From Leptolinea sp. UBA5366 (lineage in GTDB: Bacteria; Chloroflexota; Anaerolineae; Anaerolineales; Anaerolineaceae): a DNA stretch of 16,581 bases. The notes below the pieces were generated by a model. It did no database searches. It was not told the DNA's origin and saw only the letters and a program-made list of their open reading frames with translations. Where the stretch lies: positions 27,805 to 44,385 of the forward strand of contig DHPK01000031.1 of assembly GCA_002407845.1 (NCBI GenBank), read 5' to 3'. The translations under genes were made by a program, and so were the position numbers. Below are positions 1 through 5,824 of this stretch, piece by piece (the first letter of the stretch is position 1; each line of letters begins with the position of its first letter).

Positions 1-16
1 AATGGATTAATCCATT
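1..16. repeat. 16-bp perfect palindrome at left edge
   Basis: AATGGATTAATCCATT equals its own reverse complement and is followed by six T. It could be an operator, or the end of a weak terminator for a plus-strand gene left of the window (6-bp stem, TTAA loop, T-run). Because it touches the window edge its true extent is unknown. Confidence 0.4.
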
Positions 17-42
17 TTTTAAGATTCTAACAAAAGAAAAGT

Positions 43-51
43 TTATCCACA
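43..51 (+). promoter_or_regulatory. DnaA-box-like 9-mer
   Basis: TTATCCACA matches the DnaA box consensus exactly and lies in an A/T-rich 99-nt stretch after the last gene of the minus-strand operon. There is no dnaA, dnaN or cluster of boxes nearby, so this may be chance or an isolated DnaA site. The same stretch carries three AATCTT repeats (61-66, 67-72, 83-88) and no convincing terminator for the minus-strand operon. Confidence 0.25.
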
Positions 52-99
52 ATGGAAGATAATCTTAATCTTTAATAGAAATAATCTTTTCCTTTTTTT

Positions 100-1116
100 C
101 TAAATATTTACCATGACTTTTATGTATTGCGCTTTGCCGCGGGCGAGATCGTCAATGATGTTGCTGGCTTCCGCGAGCGTGATTTCTTTCTCTACCAACA
201 CCATCGGATCAATGATCTGCTGCTGAATGGCAGCCAGCGCCGTCGTGAATTCAGAGGTAAACCCGTAAGACCCTTTCAGTGTCAGTTCGCGTGTCACAAT
301 CTGCTGCATATTGATCTTGATCTCGGGCTGGGAATTGCCAATCCAGGTAACGTTTCCGCCGTTTTTAACCAGATACAGGGATTGATTTGCGGTCGCGCTG
401 ATGCCAACGGCTTCGATGACTGCATCCGCGCCTTTGTCACCGGTCAGCGCTCTGACTTCCTGAACGGCGTCGGTCTTTGCCGCGTTGATCACGTGGGTGG
501 CGCCGATGCTCTCAGCAAATGCGAGGCGGTGCGGATCGGTATCGATTTGAATAACCTTGCCGGCTCCCTTCATCTTGACGCTCAGGAGAGTCAGCAGCCC
601 GATCGTCCCGGCTCCGATAATGACAACGTCTTCGCACAGGCTGAAATCTGTGATGTTGGCAGCGTGCATGGCAACTGCCAGCGGCTCAACCATCGCGCCC
701 TGTGCAAAGGTAACTTCATCCGGCAGTGCATGCACCATTGAACGGTGAACGGCGACAAAACTGGCGTAGGCGCCATGCATGTCAACGCCCAGACAATGGC
801 GATCCTGACAGGTGTTCGGCTTGCCGGCAAGACAGCTGGCGCAGACACCGCAGGTCAGCAGCGGATTGATGACGACGCGGTCGCCCGTTTTCCATTCGTT
901 GACTGCTGTGCCCACAGCGGAAACAACCCCGCTGAATTCGTGTCCCATGATGATCGGCGGCATGCGGCGGCCGGTCGTTCCGCGAAAGCCATGGACATCC
1001 GACCCGCAGATGCCGACTGCTTTGACTTGAATGATGACCTGTTCACTTTCCGGTTTTGGTTCCTGCATGTCCATCAGCGGCATCTGATATGGACCCTGAT
1101 ATACAAGAGCTTTCAT
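100..1116 (-). CDS. Zinc-dependent MDR dehydrogenase, galactitol-1-phosphate/sorbitol dehydrogenase-like
   Basis: A 338-residue medium-chain dehydrogenase/reductase, predicted to oxidise a secondary alcohol of a polyol or sugar to a ketone with NAD+ in the cytosol. Catalytic zinc ligands are visible as C37, H59 and E60 in a GHE motif, with E144 nearby. The structural zinc site is C89, C92, C95 and C103. The Rossmann motif GAGTIG is at 168-173, and the acidic residue D192 at the end of the next strand favours NAD+ over NADP+. The overall sequence resembles GatD-type enzymes, but the substrate cannot be read from it. It is the last visible gene of a four-gene operon. An AGGAG site embedded in the end of the upstream gene sits before the ATG, with a 6-nt intergenic gap. 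It is a paralogue of the dehydrogenase at 1808-2848. Family assignment is secure; substrate is unknown. Confidence 0.9.
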   Translation of the reverse strand: MKALVYQGPYQMPLMDMQEPKPESEQVIIQVKAVGICGSDVHGFRGTTGRRMPPIIMGHEFSGVVSAVGTAVNEWKTGDRVVINPLLTCGVCASCLAGKPNTCQDRHCLGVDMHGAYASFVAVHRSMVHALPDEVTFAQGAMVEPLAVAMHAANITDFSLCEDVVIIGAGTIGLLTLLSVKMKGAGKVIQIDTDPHRLAFAESIGATHVINAAKTDAVQEVRALTGDKGADAVIEAVGISATANQSLYLVKNGGNVTWIGNSQPEIKINMQQIVTRELTLKGSYGFTSEFTTALAAIQQQIIDPMVLVEKEITLAEASNIIDDLARGKAQYIKVMVNI

Positions 1117-1122
1117 CGTTTG

Positions 1123-1803
1123 TTATTCTCCTTTTTTGGGATTTTTAACCCGTTCGACAATGTCGCGGATAATTGGTTCGAAATTCGGATCAGCAGGTTT
1201 GAATTCAGTCCCGCTGATCACAAGCGGCGCGCCGAATACAACAATCTCAGCACCCAGCCGGATGGTTTCAATTGCCTGGTCAATGGACAGTCCGCCGACA
1301 GCCTGAACCGGGATGGTCACAGCGTCCAGCACGGGCTGCAGGTCGTCCAGCGGGCTCAGACCGGGGATCATGTTCCGTTCATCAAATCCGGTGTGGACGA
1401 TGATAATATCCACGCCGAGATCTTGCGCTTCGCGGGCTCGTTTCGGCTTATCCGGGCAAAGCATGACGTCGCACATCACTTTCCCATTGTACTTTTTTGC
1501 CATCTTGACTTGCTCAATAATTGAAGCGTCATGCGCCTGACCCATCACAACCACGTAGTTTGCCCCTGCCTTGAACATCATCTCGGCTTCAAGTCCGGCG
1601 CCATCCATGGTTTTTAGGTCAGCAACGATCGGCACGTCAGGGAAAGCGGCTCTCAAAGCGCGGATCCCGTGCAGCCCTTCTGCCAGAATCAGCGGCGTTC
1701 CAGCTTCGAGCCAGTCAACACCAGCTGCGACAGCGACCGCTGCGAATTCGAGCGCTTCTTCTTTGTTCGTCAAGTCTAAAGAAATTTGAATAATCGGTTC
1801 CAT
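1123..1803 (-). CDS. HUMPS-family aldolase/decarboxylase, 3-hexulose-6-phosphate synthase-like
   Basis: A 226-residue (beta/alpha)8 protein of the orotidine-5'-phosphate decarboxylase suprafamily (HPS/KGPDC branch). Visible active-site elements are D10, E33 in EAGTPL, the diagnostic D-x-K-x-x-D as D62-K64-D67, H137 in VHTGFD, and phosphate-loop motifs AVGG (168-171) and GAPLV (191-195). The VHTGFD segment looks more like hexulose-6-phosphate synthase than like ketogulonate-6-phosphate decarboxylase, where I recall a YHRSRD-like segment. HPS condenses formaldehyde with ribulose 5-phosphate or runs in reverse; KGPDC decarboxylates 3-keto-L-gulonate 6-phosphate. The usual HPS partner, 6-phospho-3-hexuloisomerase, is absent from the window. 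Flanking dehydrogenase genes lie 4 and 6 nt away, so this is a cotranscribed step of one sugar or polyol route. The fold is secure; the exact reaction is open. Confidence 0.85.
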   Translation of the reverse strand: MEPIIQISLDLTNKEEALEFAAVAVAAGVDWLEAGTPLILAEGLHGIRALRAAFPDVPIVADLKTMDGAGLEAEMMFKAGANYVVVMGQAHDASIIEQVKMAKKYNGKVMCDVMLCPDKPKRAREAQDLGVDIIIVHTGFDERNMIPGLSPLDDLQPVLDAVTIPVQAVGGLSIDQAIETIRLGAEIVVFGAPLVISGTEFKPADPNFEPIIRDIVERVKNPKKGE

Positions 1804-1807
1804 TTGT

Positions 1808-2848
1808 TTAATTTCCTGTTGTGATTACTGATTTGATATTTTTTCCAGATTCCATCGCGTGGAATCCCTCTTCCCAATCATCTATCGGATATACTCCCCC
1901 GAGCACAAGGTCGAGGTCAAGTAAACCGGATTTCATTAATGAAAGTGTCCGTTCCCAGGTTTGGTAGGTGTGGCTGAATGAAGTCTGGAGCGTCGCAGCT
2001 TTTTGCACCAGCTGATCGAGCGAGAAATTCATCGGCTGCGGTCCCCAGCCCACTTTTGTAATCTGCCCGAGCGGCCGGACCATTTCCATGGCTTGTTTGA
2101 GTGCAACGCTGACACCGGTGCAGTCGACTACTAAATTAGCGCCATATCCGTCGCCCAGCTGGCGGATGAGTTCCATTGGGTCATCCCGTTGGACATTGAC
2201 TGTGTAGTGGGCGCCGATTTTTCGGGCTAATTCCAGCCGATGTTCGTCCGCATCCGTGCCGGTGACGATCAGCGTGCCAGCACCGGAAATTTTTGCCATC
2301 ATCATGGAAAGAATTCCAATCGCACCGGCTCCCTGCACAACGACCAGATCGCCGGGCTTGACCGATGAAACTTCGACAACCGTTCGACTGGCGACACAAA
2401 TCGGTTCTACCATAGCGGCGTGCTCGAATGAGACATTATCGGGCAAATGATGGATGATTTGCGGGCGGACAGCGATGTATTCGGTCATGGCGCCGTCGAT
2501 CAGGTTGCCAAACCCGAGCCGTTCCGGGCAGAGATTATAGTTTCCCGTCCGGCAATAGATGCAGGTGCCGCAGACTGTCGCGGCGGTCTCAATGACAACG
2601 CGCTGCCCGACGCTGAACCCCGATACATTGCTGCCGATTTCTGCGATTGTCCCGCAGAATTCATGTCCCAAAATGACCGGAATTTTAATCTTCCAACTCT
2701 GATGTTCATGCCACATATGGATGTCGGAACCACAGACTCCGGTGGCTGCAATTTTGATGAGCACCTGATCCGGTGAGCAGCTCGGAACGGGCACATCCCG
2801 AACTTCTACTGCTCGATCCTGATAGGCATATTTGACGACAGCTTTCAT
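1808..2848 (-). CDS. Zinc-dependent MDR dehydrogenase, threonine/sorbitol dehydrogenase-like
   Basis: A 346-residue medium-chain dehydrogenase. Catalytic zinc ligands are C39, H62, E63 and E148; the structural zinc cysteines are C93, C96, C99 and C107. The Rossmann motif GAGAIG lies at 173-178, and acidic residues in the following TDADEH segment suggest NAD+ use. It probably oxidises a hydroxyl of a sugar, sugar acid or polyol. Its ATG overlaps the stop codon of the upstream epimerase gene as ATGA (2845-2848), and GGAGG precedes it, so translation of the two is likely coupled. The two dehydrogenases of this operon flank the aldolase-like gene and may act at different carbons of one substrate. 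Family assignment is secure; substrate is not determinable here. Confidence 0.9.
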   Translation of the reverse strand: MKAVVKYAYQDRAVEVRDVPVPSCSPDQVLIKIAATGVCGSDIHMWHEHQSWKIKIPVILGHEFCGTIAEIGSNVSGFSVGQRVVIETAATVCGTCIYCRTGNYNLCPERLGFGNLIDGAMTEYIAVRPQIIHHLPDNVSFEHAAMVEPICVASRTVVEVSSVKPGDLVVVQGAGAIGILSMMMAKISGAGTLIVTGTDADEHRLELARKIGAHYTVNVQRDDPMELIRQLGDGYGANLVVDCTGVSVALKQAMEMVRPLGQITKVGWGPQPMNFSLDQLVQKAATLQTSFSHTYQTWERTLSLMKSGLLDLDLVLGGVYPIDDWEEGFHAMESGKNIKSVITTGN

Positions 2849-3747
2849 GCAGATCCTCCGCCGAAATATTTATCACGCATTCTCTTTAAGAAATCTATTG
2901 ATTCTTTCATTTCATCCATGCCGTTGACGCCATCCTCGATGCTGACCCAGCCGTCATAGCCGAAATCGGACAGAATTTTGAAAATCGTGTCGTAATCGTT
3001 CAGTCCTTTCCCGGTCACGCCGTGCTGCAGCTTCGAGAAATAGCCAACGGTTCCGTCCGACTGCCGCAATTCTTCGAGCGTGGCGCCCGGAAGCAGAAAG
3101 CGGTCACTCGCATGCATGGTTTTGACACGCGGCAGCACTTTTTTCAGCAGTTCGATCGGGTCATCCCCGGCGACGATTGCATTAGAGGGGTCATACTGGA
3201 CGCCAAAATATTCATGGTCATCGATTGCATCGATAATCTCGAGGAAAACATCCATTTTTTGGGCAAATTCGGGATATTTCCAATAGCCGTCTTTGTAATG
3301 GTTTTCCATCGCCAGCACAACGTCGTATTCATGCGCGGCGGGCAGAATTGCCTGAATTCCTTCGACTACCCAGGCGATTCCCTGTTCACGCGAAACTTCC
3401 GGGTAGCGCTGACCGCTCAGCACGCGGCAAGCTGCCTTGGGTCCCCCGATTTTCCGGGTGACTTCAATCATCTTGATCTCATGTTCAATCGCGCGCTTGC
3501 GTCCGTCGGGGTCAGGGTTGGTGAAATCCGGCGAACAGCACAGCATCGGCATCGCATAACCCGCCTCGCGGATTGCGTCACCAACCGATTCAATATAGGC
3601 GTCATCGAGACTTGGGAAAAAACCTTCATACATTTCAAGTCCTTCTGCCCCGAGGGGTTTGGACATTTCAATCCAGTCAAACAGAGTCATCGTGCGATCG
3701 ACCGAAATGGTGTCGATAAAACATTTTGGAAAAGCTGAAATCTTCAT
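2845..3747 (-). CDS. Sugar phosphate isomerase/epimerase, AP-endonuclease-2 TIM-barrel family
   Basis: A 300-residue TIM-barrel protein of the xylose-isomerase-like family, predicted to be a cytosolic divalent-metal-dependent keto-sugar or inosose isomerase/epimerase (or dehydratase). The expected metal-ligand positions are E148 in AMENHY, D186 in QYDPSN, H212 in MHASD and E271 in SIEDG, each at the end of a predicted beta strand. Length is typical of the family. It is the first gene of the minus-strand operon, with GAGGA before the ATG, an extended -10 promoter about 35 nt upstream, and an ATGA overlap with the next gene. Its company (two dehydrogenases and a HUMPS aldolase) points to carbohydrate or polyol breakdown. 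The specific reaction is not recognisable. Confidence 0.85.
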   Translation of the reverse strand: MKISAFPKCFIDTISVDRTMTLFDWIEMSKPLGAEGLEMYEGFFPSLDDAYIESVGDAIREAGYAMPMLCCSPDFTNPDPDGRKRAIEHEIKMIEVTRKIGGPKAACRVLSGQRYPEVSREQGIAWVVEGIQAILPAAHEYDVVLAMENHYKDGYWKYPEFAQKMDVFLEIIDAIDDHEYFGVQYDPSNAIVAGDDPIELLKKVLPRVKTMHASDRFLLPGATLEELRQSDGTVGYFSKLQHGVTGKGLNDYDTIFKILSDFGYDGWVSIEDGVNGMDEMKESIDFLKRMRDKYFGGGSA

Positions 3748-3782
3748 ATGAAATCCTCAATTAAAAAATGTGGTCTGGTAAG

Positions 3783-3791
3783 AATATACCA
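3783..3791 (-). promoter_or_regulatory. Extended -10 promoter of the four-gene catabolic operon
   Basis: On the minus strand TGG precedes TATATT (hexamer at 3783-3788), an extended -10 element. I see no good -35 at 17 nt. The predicted start near 3776 gives a leader of about 28 nt that carries GAGGA before the epimerase ATG at 3747. Confidence 0.45.
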
Positions 3792-3881
3792 TGCAATCAG
3801 CGGAATTTCCTAGGACGTTCGGGCAGATTTTTCGGCACTTTCCTCCTAATTTGATACCTGAAAAAAAGAATTGAAAATTGA

Positions 3882-3906
3882 AATCGCATGAATCGTGAAA
3901 GCGATT
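3882..3906. repeat. Inverted repeat AATCGC / GCGATT, candidate operator
   Basis: AATCGC (3882-3887) and GCGATT (3901-3906) form an inverted repeat with centres 19 bp apart. They are embedded among three ATTGAAA copies (3870-3876, 3877-3883, 3904-3910). It sits between the divergent promoters, upstream of both operons, where a shared regulator could bind. No DNA-binding regulator gene is present in the window. Confidence 0.35.
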
Positions 3907-3914
3907 GAAATTTA

Positions 3915-3936
3915 CCGGCTTTTTACAAAAAGCCGG
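3915..3936. repeat. Perfect 10-bp-arm inverted repeat, candidate operator
   Basis: CCGGCTTTTT (3915-3924) and AAAAAGCCGG (3927-3936) are perfect inverted arms separated by AC. The T and A runs face the centre, opposite to a rho-independent terminator, and both flanking genes point away. A DNA-level role (operator or cruciform) fits better than termination. It ends about 24 bp before the -10 hexamer of the importer promoter, so a protein bound there would overlap its -35 zone. Confidence 0.5.
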
Positions 3937-3956
3937 GAGGGGTTGTACGAAAAAAA

Positions 3957-3965
3957 TGATATAAT
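3957..3965 (+). promoter_or_regulatory. Extended -10 promoter of the importer operon
   Basis: TGATATAAT is a consensus TATAAT at 3960-3965 with the TG dinucleotide of an extended -10. There is no recognisable -35 at 16-18 nt. The start site would lie near 3972, just before the first leader hairpin, giving a leader of about 180 nt before the lipoprotein ATG at 4153. Confidence 0.55.
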
Positions 3966-3977
3966 GAATTTGTAATT

Positions 3978-4017
3978 GGTACACAATAGGGTGTATCGTT
4001 GAAAAGGCAAGAAGGCC
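3978..4017 (+). promoter_or_regulatory. Candidate ANTAR antiterminator (two hexaloop hairpins)
   Basis: Hairpin P1 (3978-3997) has a 7-bp stem including one G-U pair and the six-base loop AATAGG (3985-3990). After the 8-nt linker GTTGAAAA, hairpin P2 (4006-4017) has a GGC/GCC stem and the six-base loop AAGAAG (4009-4014). The 3' arm of P2 (4015-4017) is also the start of the terminator 5' arm (4015-4021), so P2 and the terminator exclude each other. This is the layout of leaders bound by ANTAR regulators such as EutV and NasR. Both loops keep A at position 1 but have A, not the expected G, at position 4, and the P2 stem is only 3 bp. An ANTAR response regulator gene lies in the same window at 12676-13416. 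Confidence 0.5.
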
Positions 4018-4057
4018 GCATGATATTCAGGTTTACCTGTTGTTAATGCGGCTTTTT
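4015..4057 (+). terminator. Leader terminator/attenuator before the substrate-binding protein gene
   Basis: GCCGCAT (4015-4021) pairs with ATGCGGC (4046-4052), followed immediately by TTTTT. An inner hairpin, CAGG (4028-4031) with CCTG (4036-4039), caps the stem. It lies about 43 nt after the predicted transcription start and 95 nt before the ATG, so it would stop transcription before the importer genes unless the overlapping P2 hairpin forms. Confidence 0.6.
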
Positions 4058-4094
4058 CATTTTATACACATGTATCCACATGGAATTGAAAACC

Positions 4095-4110
4095 GCGAAT
4101 TTCTATTCGC
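4095..4110 (+). repeat. Small inverted repeat in the importer leader
   Basis: GCGAAT (4095-4100) and ATTCGC (4105-4110) are separated by TTCT. It could form a 6-bp hairpin in the mRNA between the leader terminator and the ribosome binding site, or be a DNA operator half-site pair. Function is unknown. Confidence 0.3.
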
Positions 4111-4152
4111 ATAGCCGTATTTGTACTCAACCAAATTGATAGGAGAGAAATA

Positions 4153-5688
4153 ATGAAAAAGCGCTATATTTTGATTGGTTTGCTGATCTTGACAGTTCTC
4201 TTGGCAGGATGTGGTGCCAAAAAGGCTGCCAATACGAATGACCTGAACAATGACGGGATCAAAGACACGTTGGTCATCGGCGCAGCAGCCGAAATCAACA
4301 CGTTGGATTTGCTCAGCCAGAATGATCAGATCAATAACATTGTTTTAAAGACGACGCATGAGACGCTGCTCTATCCAACGAATGATGGAAAGTTTCTGCC
4401 GAAATTAGCGGAATCCTATGAGTACACGGATGATACGACACTGGTTCTCAAGCTGAATCCGAATGTCAAGTTCCATGATGGAACGCCGATGACTGCAGAG
4501 GATGTCAAGTTCACGTTGGAATTGTGCCTCAATAGCACCGCATCAAGCTCGATGGCAGGGCTGGTTTCTGTCGACGTGATTGATGAATACACTGTTCAGC
4601 TGAATCTCGAGAGTTACAACAACGAGTTTTTGGTCAACCTCGCTTCAGTGCCGGTCAGTATTCAGTCTAAAAAGGCTTATGACAGCGGGATGGATCAGCC
4701 CTACTTGGTCGGAACCGGTCCTTACAAATTTGAAGAATGGAAATCTGGGGAATTTGTAAGCGTCGTAAAAAATGAAAATTATTGGGACGCAGAAAATGCT
4801 GGAAAAGCTGACAAGATCATCTGGAAACCGATTCTGGAAGCCTCTTCCCGTGTGATTGCCCTGCAGAATGGCGAGATTGATGTCTGCATTGATCCTCCGA
4901 TCAATGAACTTGATTCACTCGAAAAGGACAAGAACGTGACCGTTCTCGAAAAACCCGGAACGCGCCTGTTCTATTTTGCCTTCAATGTGACAAAAGAACC
5001 CTGGGATAACAAAACCCTGCGGCAGGCTGTTGCCAGCGCTATTAATCGCGATGACGTGATGGAAGTGGCTGTCTTCGGCAAAGGCACAAAACAGACTACC
5101 ATTTTAAACCGCGGTCTCTGGGGTTTCTATGATGAGATGGAAGGCTTCCCCTACAATCCCGAACGCGCGAAGGAATTGATGGCTGAAGCGGGCTACCCGG
5201 ATGGCGGCATCACTGCCAAACTGCTGATCGCCAACTCATCCCCTTACACGAATATCGCAACCGTGATTCAGGCGAACCTGAAAGCAATCGGAATCGATGT
5301 TGTGATCGAAGAAGTCGAAGATGCGACTTTGAAAGAAGCCAGCGTAAAAGGCGAACAGGAACTCTACTTATGGCGCTGGAACGAAGATCAGAAGGTTGAC
5401 TGGGTTTACGGCGACTTATTCCGCACCGGTTCCTCTTACAACTATCAGCATTTTTCAGATGAGCATGCTGATGACCTGATCCAAAAAGTGCTGGTCGAAC
5501 CGGATGAAAAGAAACGGTACGATTATGGCGTTGAACTGCAGGAATACCTGGTTGAAGAATGCCCGCAGGTCCCGCTGTATATTGCAAATCTCGTGATTGC
5601 CTATAACAAGAACCTGAAGGGTGATTATCTCTTCGGCGGCGGCAACCATGACTGGAGCCATGCCTACGTAGCGATGGAAGTGAAATAA
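4153..5688 (+). CDS. ABC importer substrate-binding lipoprotein, family 5 (Opp/Dpp-type)
   Basis: A 511-residue extracytoplasmic solute-binding protein. The N-terminus MKKR, a hydrophobic stretch and lipobox L17-A18-G19 before C20 predict lipoprotein export and anchoring at C20. Residues 30-38 form a D-x-N-x-D-G-x-x-D segment resembling a calcium-binding EF-hand/dockerin-type loop, unusual next to the anchor. The mature part has the family-5 signature region VGTGPYKFEEW with a following NYW, and the length is typical for Opp/Dpp binding proteins. AGGAGA precedes the ATG. It is the first gene of the importer operon, behind a leader terminator and in front of a strong intergenic hairpin. Family-5 proteins bind peptides, nickel, or various oligosaccharides; the divergent sugar-type operon suggests a carbohydrate-like ligand, which is inference. 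Confidence 0.92.
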   Translation: MKKRYILIGLLILTVLLAGCGAKKAANTNDLNNDGIKDTLVIGAAAEINTLDLLSQNDQINNIVLKTTHETLLYPTNDGKFLPKLAESYEYTDDTTLVLKLNPNVKFHDGTPMTAEDVKFTLELCLNSTASSSMAGLVSVDVIDEYTVQLNLESYNNEFLVNLASVPVSIQSKKAYDSGMDQPYLVGTGPYKFEEWKSGEFVSVVKNENYWDAENAGKADKIIWKPILEASSRVIALQNGEIDVCIDPPINELDSLEKDKNVTVLEKPGTRLFYFAFNVTKEPWDNKTLRQAVASAINRDDVMEVAVFGKGTKQTTILNRGLWGFYDEMEGFPYNPERAKELMAEAGYPDGGITAKLLIANSSPYTNIATVIQANLKAIGIDVVIEEVEDATLKEASVKGEQELYLWRWNEDQKVDWVYGDLFRTGSSYNYQHFSDEHADDLIQKVLVEPDEKKRYDYGVELQEYLVEECPQVPLYIANLVIAYNKNLKGDYLFGGGNHDWSHAYVAMEVK

Positions 5689-5702
5689 TCCGCAAGCTGA
5701 TC

Positions 5703-5742
5703 CCCTTCGCTGAACCGGCTGGTTCAGCGAAGGGAGTTTTTG
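5703..5742 (+). terminator. Strong hairpin with T-run between binding-protein and permease genes
   Basis: A perfect 14-bp stem (5703-5716 with 5721-5734) and a GGCT loop are followed by AGTTTTTG, 15 nt after the lipoprotein stop codon. As an intrinsic terminator with partial read-through, or a 3' stabilising hairpin, it would yield more binding protein than permease, as is common for ABC import operons. Confidence 0.85.
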
Positions 5743-5751
5743 TAAAAACCA

Positions 5752-5778
5752 GGGAAATTCCACTGCGGAATTGATCCC
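5752..5778 (+). repeat. Second intergenic hairpin before the first permease gene
   Basis: GGGA plus AATTCC (5752-5761) pairs with GGAATT (5767-5772) and TCCC (5775-5778), with a 2-nt bulge and an ACTGC loop. There is no T-run after it, so it is more likely an mRNA processing or stability element than a terminator. Confidence 0.4.
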
Positions 5779-5824
5779 ATTCATTTTATCGACAGGCTCA
5801 AAATTAAATAAAAAGGAGTATTTC

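Noticed and set aside
745..1524. Open plus-strand frame of 259 codons, plus a similar one at 127-741
   Set aside because: Both lie antisense to the dehydrogenase and HUMPS genes, cross the gene boundary between them, lack ribosome sites and show no family features. They are shadows of real genes.
3022..3738. Open plus-strand frame of 238 codons
   Set aside because: Antisense to the TIM-barrel epimerase, whose metal-ligand motifs and operon context are clear; the antisense product is cysteine/histidine/phenylalanine-rich and resembles nothing.
3915..3936. Reading the perfect inverted repeat as a rho-independent terminator
   Set aside because: The T and A runs sit at the centre of the repeat instead of after the stem, and both adjacent genes are transcribed away from it, so there is no transcript to end here.
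3757..3984. Minus-strand frame of 75 codons in the divergent regulatory region
   Set aside because: It runs across the promoters and inverted repeats, its start lies inside the P1 hairpin region, it has no ribosome site and the product is low-complexity and Phe/Asn-rich.
3972..4152. A metabolite riboswitch in the importer leader
   Set aside because: I looked for cores of the riboswitch classes I know and found none. The structure is fully accounted for by two short hexaloop hairpins and an overlapping terminator, which points to protein-mediated antitermination.
5771..5824. Upstream in-frame ATG extending the DppB permease by 18 residues
   Set aside because: It overlaps the intergenic hairpin at 5752-5778 and lacks a ribosome site, whereas AAGGAG stands 6 nt before the ATG at 5825, which gives a typical DppB N-terminus.
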